NCBI GenBank assembly: GCA_003249625.1
Contig: QKII01000158.1
Span: 1-13,337 of the forward strand
Direction: 5' to 3'
DNA length: 13,337 nucleotides
From: Propionivibrio sp.
GTDB taxonomy: Bacteria > Pseudomonadota > Gammaproteobacteria > Burkholderiales > Rhodocyclaceae
The position numbers and the translations under genes were made by a program. The notes under the pieces are model-generated. The model saw nothing but the letters and a program-made list of their open reading frames with translations. It was not told the DNA's origin and searched no databases. Shown one piece after another: positions 1 through 8,741 of this stretch; position 1 is the stretch's first letter; each line of letters begins with the position of its first letter.

Positions 1-3000
1 CAACGGGTCCGCTTCGCTGCACTTGCCCTTCGCGGCGAAATGCTCGATCTGTCGCGCCAGTTCCTCAGCCGGACGGGCATGAAACAACACCAGCGAACTG
101 CGCAATGCATGTGCGACGAAAAGCAGGGCTGTCGCATCGCCCGCCGCGCATCCGGCCCGCAGCTTGTTAACCTCCTCCGGATAGCGATCGAGGAAGGCAT
201 CGGTAACGATATCGAGCACCTCCGGATCGGCCTGCCGCAACGCCGCGACATAGTCGAAGGCGGACGGGAATGGAGATTCGTACGCCCCTCCGGACATCAT
301 TTCGGCGTCGCGCAACACGCGCCGGGTGAGCATCGGGCGCTCCCTCCCGCCTGAATCGTCGAGCACCCACGCCAACGCACGACGCAATTCATCACTGTCG
401 ACAGGTTTCGTCAGGCAGGCAGCAAAGCCGATTTCGCGGCAACGCTGTCCGTCGGCCTTGACGCCGCTCGATGACAACATCAGGAGACGCGCACTGGAAT
501 AGCCGGGCTGCTTGAGTATCTGCTGGCCCGTCTCGAATCCATCCAGTCCCGGCATCCGGGAGTCGATGATGATCGCTGACAGCCCTCCCCCGAATCCACC
601 GTCAACCTCGCGCAGCACCCCCAGCGCGCGGGCCCCGGAATCGGCCTCGACAACACGCACGCCGGCGTCCGACAAGGCGCGCACGGCAAGCTGCCGGCTG
701 ACCGGATTATCGTCGACCACCAGAACGTGCTTTCCTCGCAATCCTTTCGTGGCGGCAGGACTCGGACATGCTCCGGAGCACAATCCGAAGCGTGCCGTGA
801 AATGAAAGGCACTACCGCGCTGCGGCTCGCTTTCTGCCCAGATGTGCCCACCGAGAGCTTCGGCGAGACGCCGCGAAATCGACAGCCCCAACCCGCTCCC
901 GCCGTAGCGCCGAGTCTTCGAACTGTCCTGCTGGGTAAATGCGTCGAATATGGCATCGAGCTTCTCCACCGGAATGCCGATGCCACTGTCTTTCACCGAA
1001 AACTGGCAGAGCACGCCAGCCTCATCCCGTGCCACAAATGCCACTGTAAGGAGAATTTCGCCGTGTTCGGTGAACTTGATCGCGTTGCCGATCAGGTTCA
1101 CCAGGATCTGCCGCAGTCGCCCAGGATCACCGACAACCTCCTGCGGCACCATTGTGCCGATGTCGCAGACGAGTTCGAGACCCTTGTTGAAGGCATCGAT
1201 GGCCTGCGATTGCAACGTATCGCCAACCACTTTACGAAGATTGAACGGAATATTCTCGATTTGCAGCTTGCCGGCCTCGATTCGGGAAAAATCAAGAATG
1301 TCGTTGAGTACCGTAAGCAGCGACTCCGATGACGACTTGACGACTTGCAGGTACTCGCGCTGCTCGTCGTTAAGCTTGCTGTCGAGAACCAGATCGGTCA
1401 TGCCAATAATGCCGTTCATTGGCGTGCGGATTTCGTGACTCATGTTGGCCAGAAAATCTGACTTCGCCCGGTTCGCAGCTTCGGCATCCTCTTTGGCGCG
1501 CTGCAGTTCGTCCGACACGCGCCGGGCTTCGCTGATATCGGCGATGTAGCCGTTCCACAGCACACTGCCATCCGGCAAACGTTTCGACCGGGCCTCTGTA
1601 TGGGCCCAGACGATTTCGCCGGTTCGACGGTGCGTAATCCGATAGTCCTGAGCCCACGGCACGTCGCGCAGATTCGAGTCGGCAATCGCCGCTCGAATCC
1701 TGCGGAAGTCGTCGGCATCGATCTGCGCGCGGAACTGGTCGGCATCAGCCATCGCCATTTCCGCTGGAACGCCGCAAATCCGCTCAAGGCCGGAACTGAA
1801 AAAGGAGAAATACGAATCACCGCTAATCGGCTGCACGAACTGAAAGACGGCGACAGGCAGGTTTTCAGTCACTTCGCGCAGACGTTCCTGCGCTTCCTTC
1901 AACCGTGTCACGTTCTGCCAGATGCCGGTAAAGATCGTATCGCCGTTTGGCGCGCGCTCTGGCTCCGGATTGATCTCGCTGCGAATCCAGCGGATCGCCC
2001 CGTCGGGCATCGTCACCCGAAACTCGTCCCGCCATGGCACCACCCGCTCGGCCGCATCCATCACGCCATCCAGGATTCGCTGGCGGTCCTCATCAACGAT
2101 CTGCCGGGTGGCTACGAATGCATCGGCAAAAAGCGCCTCGCGGTCCAATCCACGGATTTCCATCACCCGATCGTTGATGAAGGTATAACGAATCGCTCCG
2201 CGCCCGACCTCCCACTGAAATACCACGCCCGGAACGGTATTGGTGATGTGCTCCAGACGCTGTTCAGCCGCCGCGATGATGCTTTCTTGCTTTTTTCGCT
2301 CGGTGATGTCGGTGCGAATCGAGATGTACTGCACGGGAACACCGGTTTCATCGCAGAACGGAACGATCGTGGCGCTGACCCAGTAGAAAAAACCGGTTTT
2401 CGTACGGTTGCACATCTCGCCACGCCAAACCCGCCCGGAGGCAATCGTCGCCCACATCTCCGCATAGAAGGCCGTAGGATGGACATCCGACTTGACGATG
2501 CGATGGTTCCGGCCAATGAGTTCGTCACGCGAATAGCCGCTGATCTCGCAAAAGCGGTCATTGGCATCGGTAATGTTGCCCTGCGCGTCGGTCGTGCTGA
2601 CGATCGCATGCTGGTCAAGCGCGAACTTCTGGTTGGCCAGGTCAGCCAGCGCCGTACGCAAATGGCGCTGGGCAGCCTCGCGCTGCTTCACCAGGTCGCT
2701 CATTAGCGTCGACAACGCTTCGATGTCATCAATCTCGCGTGGCAGGGGCGTACCACCGCCCGAACCGATCAGTTCGTTCGCTGTTTCACGCAACGATTCA
2801 ATCGCCCGCTGGCTACGCTCCAATTCCTCGCGCAACCGATCGTTGGCCAGCAACACCTCTTGCGAACTGAGATCGAGACCGCGAGCGGTCAGTTCCAGAT
2901 CGCGATCGCTTTGTTCGTAGGCGGCGCCGACCCGATCGAGAAATCCGCCAATCCCGGTGAGAAATCGCGCCGTCTCCGGTGAAAGCCCCGGCTGGCTGGA

Positions 3001-3090
3001 CAAGGCGCCCAACTCTTCGAACACCTGTGCGAAACGCGTTTCCGCGCATCCGAACACGCGCCGGAGTTGGCGTGCAAGCAGTTTATGCAT
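1..3090 (-). CDS. Hybrid sensor histidine kinase (3 PAS, HisKA, HATPase, REC, Hpt), 3' end off the window
   Basis: This is a cytoplasmic hybrid kinase carrying a complete internal phosphorelay. The reading frame is open from the ATG at 3090 (an in-frame TGA lies just upstream at 3109-3111) to the left edge, giving 1030 codons with no stop. In order I see: a helical N-terminal region of about 150 residues with no membrane segment or signal peptide; PAS domains at roughly 150-265, 275-395 and 398-515; a short coiled coil; HisKA with the SHEIRTP motif (phospho-His H552); HATPase with an N-box near 664 and the glycine boxes DSGIGIP and GGSGLGLS near 701-735; a receiver at about 785-905 with phospho-acceptor D843 in IIIDSRMPG; and an Hpt domain with H994 in AHALRSS. 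The start lies 36 bases after the FIST gene stop, so the two probably share a transcript. The FIST pairing suggests a NahK-like kinase. The output regulator is not in view. Family call is certain; ligand and partner are inferred. Confidence 0.93.
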   Translation of the reverse strand, partial: MHKLLARQLRRVFGCAETRFAQVFEELGALSSQPGLSPETARFLTGIGGFLDRVGAAYEQSDRDLELTARGLDLSSQEVLLANDRLREELERSQRAIESLRETANELIGSGGGTPLPREIDDIEALSTLMSDLVKQREAAQRHLRTALADLANQKFALDQHAIVSTTDAQGNITDANDRFCEISGYSRDELIGRNHRIVKSDVHPTAFYAEMWATIASGRVWRGEMCNRTKTGFFYWVSATIVPFCDETGVPVQYISIRTDITERKKQESIIAAAEQRLEHITNTVPGVVFQWEVGRGAIRYTFINDRVMEIRGLDREALFADAFVATRQIVDEDRQRILDGVMDAAERVVPWRDEFRVTMPDGAIRWIRSEINPEPERAPNGDTIFTGIWQNVTRLKEAQERLREVTENLPVAVFQFVQPISGDSYFSFFSSGLERICGVPAEMAMADADQFRAQIDADDFRRIRAAIADSNLRDVPWAQDYRITHRRTGEIVWAHTEARSKRLPDGSVLWNGYIADISEARRVSDELQRAKEDAEAANRAKSDFLANMSHEIRTPMNGIIGMTDLVLDSKLNDEQREYLQVVKSSSESLLTVLNDILDFSRIEAGKLQIENIPFNLRKVVGDTLQSQAIDAFNKGLELVCDIGTMVPQEVVGDPGRLRQILVNLIGNAIKFTEHGEILLTVAFVARDEAGVLCQFSVKDSGIGIPVEKLDAIFDAFTQQDSSKTRRYGGSGLGLSISRRLAEALGGHIWAESEPQRGSAFHFTARFGLCSGACPSPAATKGLRGKHVLVVDDNPVSRQLAVRALSDAGVRVVEADSGARALGVLREVDGGFGGGLSAIIIDSRMPGLDGFETGQQILKQPGYSSARLLMLSSSGVKADGQRCREIGFAACLTKPVDSDELRRALAWVLDDSGGRERPMLTRRVLRDAEMMSGGAYESPFPSAFDYVAALRQADPEVLDIVTDAFLDRYPEEVNKLRAGCAAGDATALLFVAHALRSSLVLFHARPAEELARQIEHFAAKGKCSEADPL

Positions 3091-3126
3091 GATCGTTAGC
3101 GTACCGAATCATCGTGTTGCCATCAT

Positions 3127-4275
3127 TCAGTCGCTCCATTCATCGATATAGGCAACCATCACCGTCTGATTGTGTAGTTTGCTTGTATCGCCCGGAGTCG
3201 GCGGGCTGATCTCCCCGAACGAATAGAAGCCGACCAGCGGAACGCCTTCGCCGAACACATCGAGAACACCCTCAATTTCCTCCTCGACGCGCTCCCCCAT
3301 GACCAGTTCTCGCCCCACGCAACTGACCATGAACACCATCCCGGTACCGAGCCTGCTCCCCGGCAACATACGCATCGCCGCCTCGGCGGCAGACTCGGCG
3401 CCGCTGGCCAACCTGTCGGTACTGGCATGCACCATCCGCAGGTAACTGCCGGGCACGATATCGTCACCGAATCGCAAAGTACCCGCAGCAACATCGATGC
3501 CCAGTATGGAGCGGATCAGTCCGACTTCCTGATGATTCGCATCAAGCATGGAGAACGGGAAGAACTGGCCAACGACCGGCAAATCCTTCGCATAATCGCC
3601 GAGATAGCGTCGATAGACGTCAAGCGCCGGTTCGCCATCCAATTCGTAAAGAATGTTCCCCTCGCAACGAGTAACCTTACGCGCCGCCCCGAACGGTGTC
3701 CAGCCACCGTGCACACCGAAGCCGAAACGCAACCGTTCGCCGTAAAGACCGAGCGCCACCACTGTATCGGTCCCCGCGCCGGACTCATCCAGCACAAGCG
3801 TCGTGTAATACCCTTCATGCCGACTGGCCAACCCGCCGACCACTGGCACGCCATTCCCCAACGCCTCGTTGAAGCCCGAAAGAAATGCCCCTCCCTGGAT
3901 TCCCACACCCTGGCCAAGCAGCAAGACCGCCTGCAAGCCCTCCTTCGGCAGGGACTCCGCAAGACACAGCCCCGTAGCGAACGAGGAATCCTTGCCGGCC
4001 AGCGTCGCAGATACCACAACACCCCGGGCATGTTCAAAACGCACGCCGGTCACCACACAGGCGGCCGTTTCCACGCCGCCCGAGGAAACCGAAAACGCCG
4101 CCGAGCAACCGATGCGCCGGGCCACCGGAAGTTCTTTGGCCAGAACGGGTGCCACAGCGCCCAGCACCGCAGAACGCCCAAATACGAAAACGAGATCGGG
4201 CTGAAACGCGACCAGGTGCGACAACGCAGCCCCTATGTCCGCATCCTCACGCAGGACGGCCTGAACAGTCTGCAT
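3127..4275 (-). CDS. FIST N/C-domain sensor protein (NosP-like)
   Basis: This is a 382-residue soluble protein made of a FIST_N half (about residues 20-215) and a FIST_C half (about 225-365). The C-terminal signature is clear: VGFYSFGEISP followed by LHNQTVMVAY just before the stop. There is no signal peptide or membrane segment, so it should act in the cytoplasm. FIST proteins are ligand-sensing modules. NosP members of the family bind haem and nitric oxide and control a neighbouring hybrid kinase, NahK. The next gene on the same strand is such a kinase, which supports a sensor/kinase pair. The ATG at 4275 is preceded by a strong Shine-Dalgarno sequence (GGGAGGA, about 8 bases away on the minus strand). 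The gene is transcribed divergently from yciB across a 96-base gap. Haem binding cannot be shown from sequence; another small ligand is possible. Confidence 0.9.
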   Translation of the reverse strand: MQTVQAVLREDADIGAALSHLVAFQPDLVFVFGRSAVLGAVAPVLAKELPVARRIGCSAAFSVSSGGVETAACVVTGVRFEHARGVVVSATLAGKDSSFATGLCLAESLPKEGLQAVLLLGQGVGIQGGAFLSGFNEALGNGVPVVGGLASRHEGYYTTLVLDESGAGTDTVVALGLYGERLRFGFGVHGGWTPFGAARKVTRCEGNILYELDGEPALDVYRRYLGDYAKDLPVVGQFFPFSMLDANHQEVGLIRSILGIDVAAGTLRFGDDIVPGSYLRMVHASTDRLASGAESAAEAAMRMLPGSRLGTGMVFMVSCVGRELVMGERVEEEIEGVLDVFGEGVPLVGFYSFGEISPPTPGDTSKLHNQTVMVAYIDEWSD

Positions 4276-4316
4276 GGAACAATCCTCCCTGAGCCCCTAC
4301 CGCACGCGAACGTTAA

Positions 4317-4345
4317 TGGACGTTGTGCGTCAAATGGGCAATAAT
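4317..4345 (+). promoter_or_regulatory. Possible sigma-70 promoter for the yciB operon
   Basis: TGGACG at 4317-4322 (4 of 6 to the -35 consensus) is separated by 17 bases from AATAAT at 4340-4345 (5 of 6 to the -10 consensus). Transcription would start near 4352, about 20 bases before the yciB ATG. It sits in the divergent gap between the FIST gene and yciB. The -35 element is weak, so this is a tentative call. No convincing -10 was found for the opposite, FIST-directed promoter, although TTGACG is present on that strand. Confidence 0.35.
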
Positions 4346-4371
4346 TTCAAATCATTCTAGCCGGTTTCCCC

Positions 4372-4911
4372 ATGAAATTTCTCTTCGATCTGTTCCCCGT
4401 CATACTGTTCTTCGCAGCCTTCAAACTGAGCGACATCTTCGTTGCCACCGGTGTCGCCATCGCCGCCACCTTCGCCCAGATCGCCTGGGTTTGGTTCAAG
4501 CACCGCAAGGTGGATGCGATGCTCTGGGTCAGTTTGGCAATCATCTCCGTCCTTGGCGGCATGACGCTGATCTTCCACAACGAAACCTTCATCAAGTGGA
4601 AACCAACCATTCTCTACTGGGCACTCGCTGTCGGGCTGGCAGGCAGTACGCTTTTTTTCCGCAAGAACATGATCCGTACGTTGCTCGCCGAGCAGATTGA
4701 TGCGCCGGACTTCATCTGGCGGCGGCTCAACTGGTCGTGGATCGGTTTTTTCGTTTTCATGGGCTTCGCCAACCTGGCGGTGGCCTTTGCCTTCAACCTG
4801 CCGACCGCAACCTGGGTCAATTTCAAGCTGTTCGGTGGCATCGGTCTGATGCTCGTTTTCGCCGTAATCCAGGGACTCATGCTGTCGAAATACATCGAGG
4901 AAAAGAAATAA
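4372..4911 (+). CDS. yciB: YciB/IspZ family inner-membrane septation protein A
   Basis: The 179-residue product matches the YciB family in length and character. It is an integral inner-membrane protein with about five hydrophobic segments, at roughly residues 5-38, 50-67, 78-96, 120-143 and 150-170. It opens with [10 protein letters not shown] and carries the conserved K/R-rich loop [11 protein letters not shown]. YciB proteins contribute to envelope integrity and cell division or septation and interact with elongation and division proteins in enteric bacteria. The ATG at 4372 has only a poor ribosome-binding site, but the protein begins exactly as family members do. It is the first gene of a plus-strand operon, and its TAA overlaps the yciI ATG by one base (TAATG), so translation of the two is probably coupled. 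Confidence 0.93.
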   Translation: MKFLFDLFPVILFFAAFKLSDIFVATGVAIAATFAQIAWVWFKHRKVDAMLWVSLAIISVLGGMTLIFHNETFIKWKPTILYWALAVGLAGSTLFFRKNMIRTLLAEQIDAPDFIWRRLNWSWIGFFVFMGFANLAVAFAFNLPTATWVNFKLFGGIGLMLVFAVIQGLMLSKYIEEKK

Positions 4912-5213
4912 TGCTTTACGCCATCATCGGAGAAGACGTCCCCGGCTCGCTGGAAAAGCGCTTGGCGGCCCGCCCGGCCCATCTGGAGCGCCTGAAGGCA
5001 CTGCAGGACGAAGGACGGATGATCGTCGCCGGCCCCTGCCCGGCCATCGACAGCCCCGACCCCGGACCGGCCGGTTTTTCCGGCAGCGTGATCGTCGCCG
5101 AATTCCCATCGCTGGAAGACGCCAAAACATGGGCTGACGCCGACCCGTACGTCGCTGCCGGCGTTTACGCCAAAGTCACCATCAAGCCGTTCAAGAAAGC
5201 TTTTCCCTCTTGA
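4911..5213 (+). CDS. yciI: YciI family protein
   Basis: This is a 100-residue cytosolic protein of the YciI-like, dimeric alpha+beta ferredoxin-like fold. It follows the E. coli YciI pattern closely: MLYAIIGED start, [25 protein letters not shown], a [11 protein letters not shown] strand and the ending [13 protein letters not shown]...KPFKKAF. The conserved His of the RPAH motif (H24) and the Asp of DEGR (D33) are present; a His/Asp pair has been proposed as a catalytic site in this family, but no physiological reaction is established. The ATG at 4911 overlaps the yciB stop by one base. An open frame continues further upstream inside yciB, but homology to YciI begins exactly at 4911, so that start is preferred. 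The stop at 5211-5213 overlaps the bolA start. Confidence 0.93.
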   Translation: MLYAIIGEDVPGSLEKRLAARPAHLERLKALQDEGRMIVAGPCPAIDSPDPGPAGFSGSVIVAEFPSLEDAKTWADADPYVAAGVYAKVTIKPFKKAFPS

Positions 5214-5476
5214 GCGACATTGAAGCACTGTTGCGCGAACGGCTCGCTTTCCTCGAACCGCTTCGCCTCGAAGTCATCGACGATTCCGCCCTGCATGCCG
5301 GCCACGCCGGTGCGCGCGAGGGCGGACATTACCGCCTGCTGATTGTCTCCACCGGCTTTGCCGGCAAGTCGACGTTGCAACGCCACCGGCTCATCTACGA
5401 CGCTTTGGGCGAACTGATGCGGAGTAGAATACATGCACTGAGCATTCGCTCATTGACGCCCGAAGAGGCGCCGTGA
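5210..5476 (+). CDS. bolA: BolA family protein (TTG start)
   Basis: The 88-residue product is a BolA-family protein. It has the class II KH-like fold with the ordered pattern [13 protein letters not shown], a basic/hydrophobic strand [14 protein letters not shown] and the signature helix [14 protein letters not shown]. BolA proteins work with monothiol glutaredoxins in iron-sulphur cluster trafficking and also affect morphology and stress gene expression. The His in QRHRLIY and the histidines near residues 29-32 are the usual cluster-ligand positions. No ATG is available: the start is TTG at 5210-5212, overlapping the yciI TGA by four bases (TTGA), which implies translational coupling. The length fits the family (80-105 residues). 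It may be a BolA-like rather than strict BolA orthologue. Confidence 0.88.
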   Translation: MSDIEALLRERLAFLEPLRLEVIDDSALHAGHAGAREGGHYRLLIVSTGFAGKSTLQRHRLIYDALGELMRSRIHALSIRSLTPEEAP

Positions 5477-5550
5477 TCGACCGTCTCGGTTTTTCCCGGT
5501 CACCCGCAGGAAAGCGGCACGGACCGACAACCCACCCAGGAACACGCAAC

Positions 5551-6336
5551 ATGAATACACCCTCGAAACTCGCTGTCGCCCTCCTCGCCAGCGCCCTGTT
5601 GTCGTCCCCGCTGCTGGCGGCCGACAAACCTTTCGTCAAGGTCAACGGCGCGTCCGTATCGCAAAGTTTCGCCGACGCCTTCATGGCCGAGCAGAAGGCC
5701 AAGGGCGCAGCCGATTCACCCGAGCTGCGCAACGCCGTGCGCGAGGAGCTGATCCGTCGCGAGATTCTTTTCCAGGAAGCCAAGAAAGCCGGCCTCGACA
5801 AGAAGCCGGAGATTGCCGCGCAAGCCGAAGCCGCCAAGCAGGCCATCCTGATCCGCAGCTACGTGCAGGACTACATCAAGAAGCATCCGATCGAAGAAGC
5901 GCAACTGCGCGCCGACTATGAAAAGGTCAAGACCCAGGTCGGCGGCTCGGAATACAAGGCACGCCACATCCTGGTGAAGGAAGAGGCCGAAGCACAGGCC
6001 ATCATCGACAAGCTGAAGAAGGGTGAGAAATTCGAAGAACTCGCCAAGCAGTCGACCGACCCCGGCTCCAAGGAAAACGGCGGAGATCTCGGCTGGGCCG
6101 CGTCCAGCAACTACGTAAAGCCTTTCGCCGACGCGATGACCTCGCTGGAAAAGGGCAAGTACACCGAGAAGCCGGTGAAATCGGACTTCGGCTACCACGT
6201 AATCATGCTCGAAGACACCCGCCCGACAACCTTCCCACCGTTCGAGGAAGTCAAGCCGCGCCTGCTGCAACAGGCACAGGCGCAACAGATCGCCAAGATG
6301 GTCGAGGGGCTGCGCGCCAAGGCCAAGGTCGAGTAA
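5551..6336 (+). CDS. Periplasmic parvulin-type peptidyl-prolyl cis-trans isomerase (PpiC/SurA-like)
   Basis: The 261-residue protein is a secreted foldase. An N-terminal signal peptide (basic MNTPSK start, hydrophobic core about residues 7-22, likely cleavage after SSPLLA) is followed by a helical SurA/PrsA-like N-domain at about 25-125. A single rotamase domain follows at about 134-230 with the family hallmarks ARHILVK, FEELAKQSTDPGSKENGGDLGW and KSDFGYHVIMLEDTRP. The C-terminal tail is helical and Gln/Ala/Lys rich. It should catalyse prolyl isomerisation and chaperone exported or outer-membrane proteins. The ATG at 5551 is preferred because it places the signal peptide at the N-terminus. 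The frame is open back to a GTG at 5473 that overlaps the bolA stop, but that would bury the signal behind 26 unrelated residues. It is the last gene of the yciB operon, with a terminator 65 bases downstream. Confidence 0.92.
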   Translation: MNTPSKLAVALLASALLSSPLLAADKPFVKVNGASVSQSFADAFMAEQKAKGAADSPELRNAVREELIRREILFQEAKKAGLDKKPEIAAQAEAAKQAILIRSYVQDYIKKHPIEEAQLRADYEKVKTQVGGSEYKARHILVKEEAEAQAIIDKLKKGEKFEELAKQSTDPGSKENGGDLGWAASSNYVKPFADAMTSLEKGKYTEKPVKSDFGYHVIMLEDTRPTTFPPFEEVKPRLLQQAQAQQIAKMVEGLRAKAKVE

Positions 6337-6400
6337 GCGATCGGACAGTAACACATCAACCTGGAGACGCCGCACCACGGCTCGCAGGATTTAAGCTCAT

Positions 6401-6435
6401 AACGCCGGACGGCATCCGCCCTCCGGCGTTTTTTT
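6401..6435 (+). terminator. Rho-independent terminator of the yciB-yciI-bolA-PPIase operon
   Basis: A perfect 9-bp stem (AACGCCGGA at 6401-6409 pairing with TCCGGCGTT at 6422-6430) is extended after one mismatch by two more G-C pairs across the 12-base loop. It runs directly into a T tract reaching 6435. It lies 65 bases after the PPIase stop and separates the housekeeping operon from the sigma-54 activator gene. Confidence 0.9.
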
Positions 6436-6564
6436 AACAACAGGATGTGCCGCTACAATTTCACATAAATTCCCAGGCTCAAACGGAATGCAGCACGTTA
6501 CATCTACCGCGTTTCCTCAACACTCGACTTCGCGAGATTGACCGAATTGCCGACCAGAACTGAA

Positions 6565-8493
6565 ATGTTTCAGATCCTTTTTATCGTGCCTTATCAGGAA
6601 ATGCACGACACCGTCTCTACGGTTCTCAAGCGCCATCCACGAAGGGAGCAAATAGAAAGCCGAATTGTCGTATCTCCGGTCGACCGCATTGATGTTGCAA
6701 ACATTGGCACCTGCGACGCCATTGTTGCTCGCGGCTATTCGGCACGTGAGCTGAAGCAAGGCAGCCTCGACGTGCCAGTGATTGAAATCGAGATATCTGG
6801 CTACGATGTCATCGCTTCCGTGCAGAAGGCACGCCAACTTTTCTCTCCGAAAAAGATTGCCTTCATCGGTTTCTACAACGCCCTCAACGGCATCAAGAAT
6901 TTCTCCGGGATGTTCGATTGCGAGATCAACGTCTACATCCCCCGTGACGTTGGCGATCTGCCAACCATGGTTCGTAGGGCGATTCACGAAGGTTGCGACA
7001 CTGTAATCGGAGGGTATTCGGCGAAGGAGCTGGCACGTGAGCATGGCGCCCACGCCATCGGTCTGGAGAGCGGCGAGGAATCAGTCGGCCAAGCCCTTGA
7101 AGAGGCAATACGTGCCGTAGAACTCATCCGTCAGGAACGGATCAAGGCGGAGATTTCCAGAATCATTACCCAGTTAGTGAAAAACGGCATCGTCTATGTC
7201 GATGGAGACGGTGTGATTCGCGAAGACAACGTGGCGGCGCGCACCATAGCGTGTTGTGACCTGAAAGGACGCCGCTTGATAGATATCTTTCCGCACATGG
7301 AGGACAGTTACTCGGAGTCTTTGCACGGCATAAAGGAAAGCACGGGACAAATACGGAAAATAGGTGACATCACGGTATCGCTTGACTGCATGCCTGTTGC
7401 AGTAGGAGGCCAGCCCGCAGGTGTTGTCATCAGTTTCCAGAACGTTACCCGGGTGCAACAGCTTGAACGGCAGATCCGGGAAAAAATGCATGAAAAGGGG
7501 CTCACCGCCAAATATCATTTTTCTGATGTTGTCCACCAGACCCCAATCATCAGCACTTGTATTGCAACAGCCCGTCGCTACGCTCCGTTACCCTTCAACA
7601 TTCTCATCACTGGAGAAACTGGAACGGGGAAGGAACTCTTTGCGCAGAGCATTCATAACGAGAGTTTACGCAAGGAAGGTCCTTTCGTCGCCGTTAACTG
7701 TGCAGCGTTGCCAGAAAATTTATTGGAGAGCGAGCTTTTCGGGTATGTCGAAGGCGCCTTTACCGGAACCAGCAAAGGAGGAAAGGCTGGCCTGTTCGAA
7801 CTGGCGCATGGCGGGACATTGTTTCTTGACGAGATCGCCGAAATTCCCGTGAGCGTGCAGGGAAAGCTATTGAGGACACTGCAGGAACGCGAGGTCCGAC
7901 GTATTGGCGCAGACAAGGTGATTGCCGTCGACGTACGCGTCATTTCTGCAACCAACAACGATTTGCGCGAATTCGCAACGCGTGGACTATTCCGCCGGGA
8001 TCTTCTCTATCGCATCGACGTACTTACCCTTGCAATCCCCCCGCTCCGCCATCGCCCCGACGATATCGTCGCGCTGTTCTCCTGTTTTCTGAAGCGCTAC
8101 TGCGATCAACATTCCATTCCGGTCCCACACATCGCTCCCCGCGCACTGGATCCGCTAAGAGCTTATGAATTTCCTGGAAACGTCCGGGAATTGCGAAACA
8201 TTGCGGCACGAGCCAGCGTACTGCACCACGATCCGCAGCAGTTAACCAAGGAAGACATCGAGCGAGCCCTTTACCCTGACGGCTCATCCTATCCGCTCGA
8301 CTCCACCATCAATGATAGAAATCCCAATGCGCCTTCCGATGTAACCGGACAGATACTCGCTGACATTGAGGAACGGGAGTGGCAGCGCACATTGGAGGCT
8401 CTCTCGGCCGCCCGAGGAAAACGAGGCAAGGCCGCCGAGTTGTTGGGAATTGACCGCACCACGCTGTGGCGACGCCTAAGAAAATCCCGGTAA
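6565..8493 (+). CDS. Sigma-54-dependent transcriptional activator with PrpR_N sensor domain
   Basis: This 642-residue protein is a bacterial enhancer-binding protein of the PrpR type. Residues about 1-190 form a PrpR_N domain (FQILFIVPYQEM start), a periplasmic-binding-protein-like fold thought to bind a small effector. A PAS domain covers about 192-300. The AAA+ sigma-54 interaction domain has Walker A GETGTGKE at 350-357, the sigma-54 contact loop GAFTG at 397-401, Walker B GGTLFLDE at 416-423 and an arginine-finger segment RRDLLYRID. A Fis-type helix-turn-helix ends the protein (KAAELLGIDRTTLWRRLRK). All catalytic motifs are intact. The frame is open to a TTG at 6538, but the ATG at 6565 is preferred because the PrpR_N homology starts there; neither has a strong Shine-Dalgarno. 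A TACAAT near 6454 could be its -10, without a good -35. It probably activates the -24/-12 promoter at 8783 and the three genes behind it. The effector is unknown. Confidence 0.93.
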   Translation: MFQILFIVPYQEMHDTVSTVLKRHPRREQIESRIVVSPVDRIDVANIGTCDAIVARGYSARELKQGSLDVPVIEIEISGYDVIASVQKARQLFSPKKIAFIGFYNALNGIKNFSGMFDCEINVYIPRDVGDLPTMVRRAIHEGCDTVIGGYSAKELAREHGAHAIGLESGEESVGQALEEAIRAVELIRQERIKAEISRIITQLVKNGIVYVDGDGVIREDNVAARTIACCDLKGRRLIDIFPHMEDSYSESLHGIKESTGQIRKIGDITVSLDCMPVAVGGQPAGVVISFQNVTRVQQLERQIREKMHEKGLTAKYHFSDVVHQTPIISTCIATARRYAPLPFNILITGETGTGKELFAQSIHNESLRKEGPFVAVNCAALPENLLESELFGYVEGAFTGTSKGGKAGLFELAHGGTLFLDEIAEIPVSVQGKLLRTLQEREVRRIGADKVIAVDVRVISATNNDLREFATRGLFRRDLLYRIDVLTLAIPPLRHRPDDIVALFSCFLKRYCDQHSIPVPHIAPRALDPLRAYEFPGNVRELRNIAARASVLHHDPQQLTKEDIERALYPDGSSYPLDSTINDRNPNAPSDVTGQILADIEEREWQRTLEALSAARGKRGKAAELLGIDRTTLWRRLRKSR

Positions 8494-8650
8494 CAACGCG
8501 AATCGCCTGCGCACAAGCACTTCAAGCGTCACTGGAACTATCGCAGAAACCATCATTCGTTCTCCTGCACCGCGGCAGCGTTGCGCCGGTTTCGCTCGTT
8601 GATCGTTCTTGCCGAACTGAGGTGTCCCCAGAACCATCTTCAAACCGAAC

Positions 8651-8725
8651 GTTGCGTTTAGTTGCATTTCGTCGCACCCGAAACGCAACAACTCGAAACA
8701 TAATCATGCAACAACCTTTTGCAAC
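8651..8725. promoter_or_regulatory. Putative upstream activator sites of the PrpR_N regulator
   Basis: Five half-sites lie within 75 bases: GTTGC at 8651-8655 and 8661-8665, and its complement GCAAC at 8685-8689, 8708-8712 and 8721-8725. The central pair forms an inverted repeat, GTTGCATTTCG (8661-8671) and CGAAACGCAAC (8679-8689), with one mismatch and a 7-base spacer. The outer GTTGCGTTT (8651-8659) is also perfectly complementary to AAACGCAAC (8681-8689). GCAACAAC recurs at 8685 and 8708. The cluster is centred roughly 120 bases upstream of the predicted transcription start, the usual place for enhancer-binding protein sites. Assignment to the adjacent regulator is an inference. Confidence 0.6.
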
Positions 8726-8741
8726 CAAGAAATAACAATTA

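Noticed and set aside
1600..2706. A 368-codon open frame on the plus strand
   Set aside because: It lies wholly antisense to the PAS region of the hybrid kinase, whose frame carries recognisable domains. The plus-strand product has no family resemblance and is a typical high-GC shadow.
3427..4344. A 305-codon open frame on the plus strand
   Set aside because: It is antisense to the FIST gene and rich in His/Arg/Gln as shadows are. The FIST frame has clear N- and C-domain motifs and a strong ribosome-binding site.
5473..5550. GTG start at 5473 extending the prolyl isomerase by 26 residues
   Set aside because: It overlaps the bolA stop neatly and has AAGAGG only four bases upstream, but it would displace a clean signal peptide that begins at the ATG at 5551.
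6431..6459. Possible sigma-70 promoter for the activator gene (TACAAT at 6454-6459)
   Set aside because: The -10 is good, but the best -35 (TTAACA at 6434-6439) is only 14 bases away and overlaps the terminator T tract, so it is not reported as a feature.
6538..6564. TTG start for the sigma-54 activator
   Set aside because: It adds nine residues with no family similarity and no good Shine-Dalgarno; the PrpR_N domain starts right after the ATG at 6565.
8466..8735. An 89-codon frame across the activator gene end and the control region
   Set aside because: It begins inside the activator's helix-turn-helix coding sequence, overlaps the half-site cluster and has no recognisable protein features.
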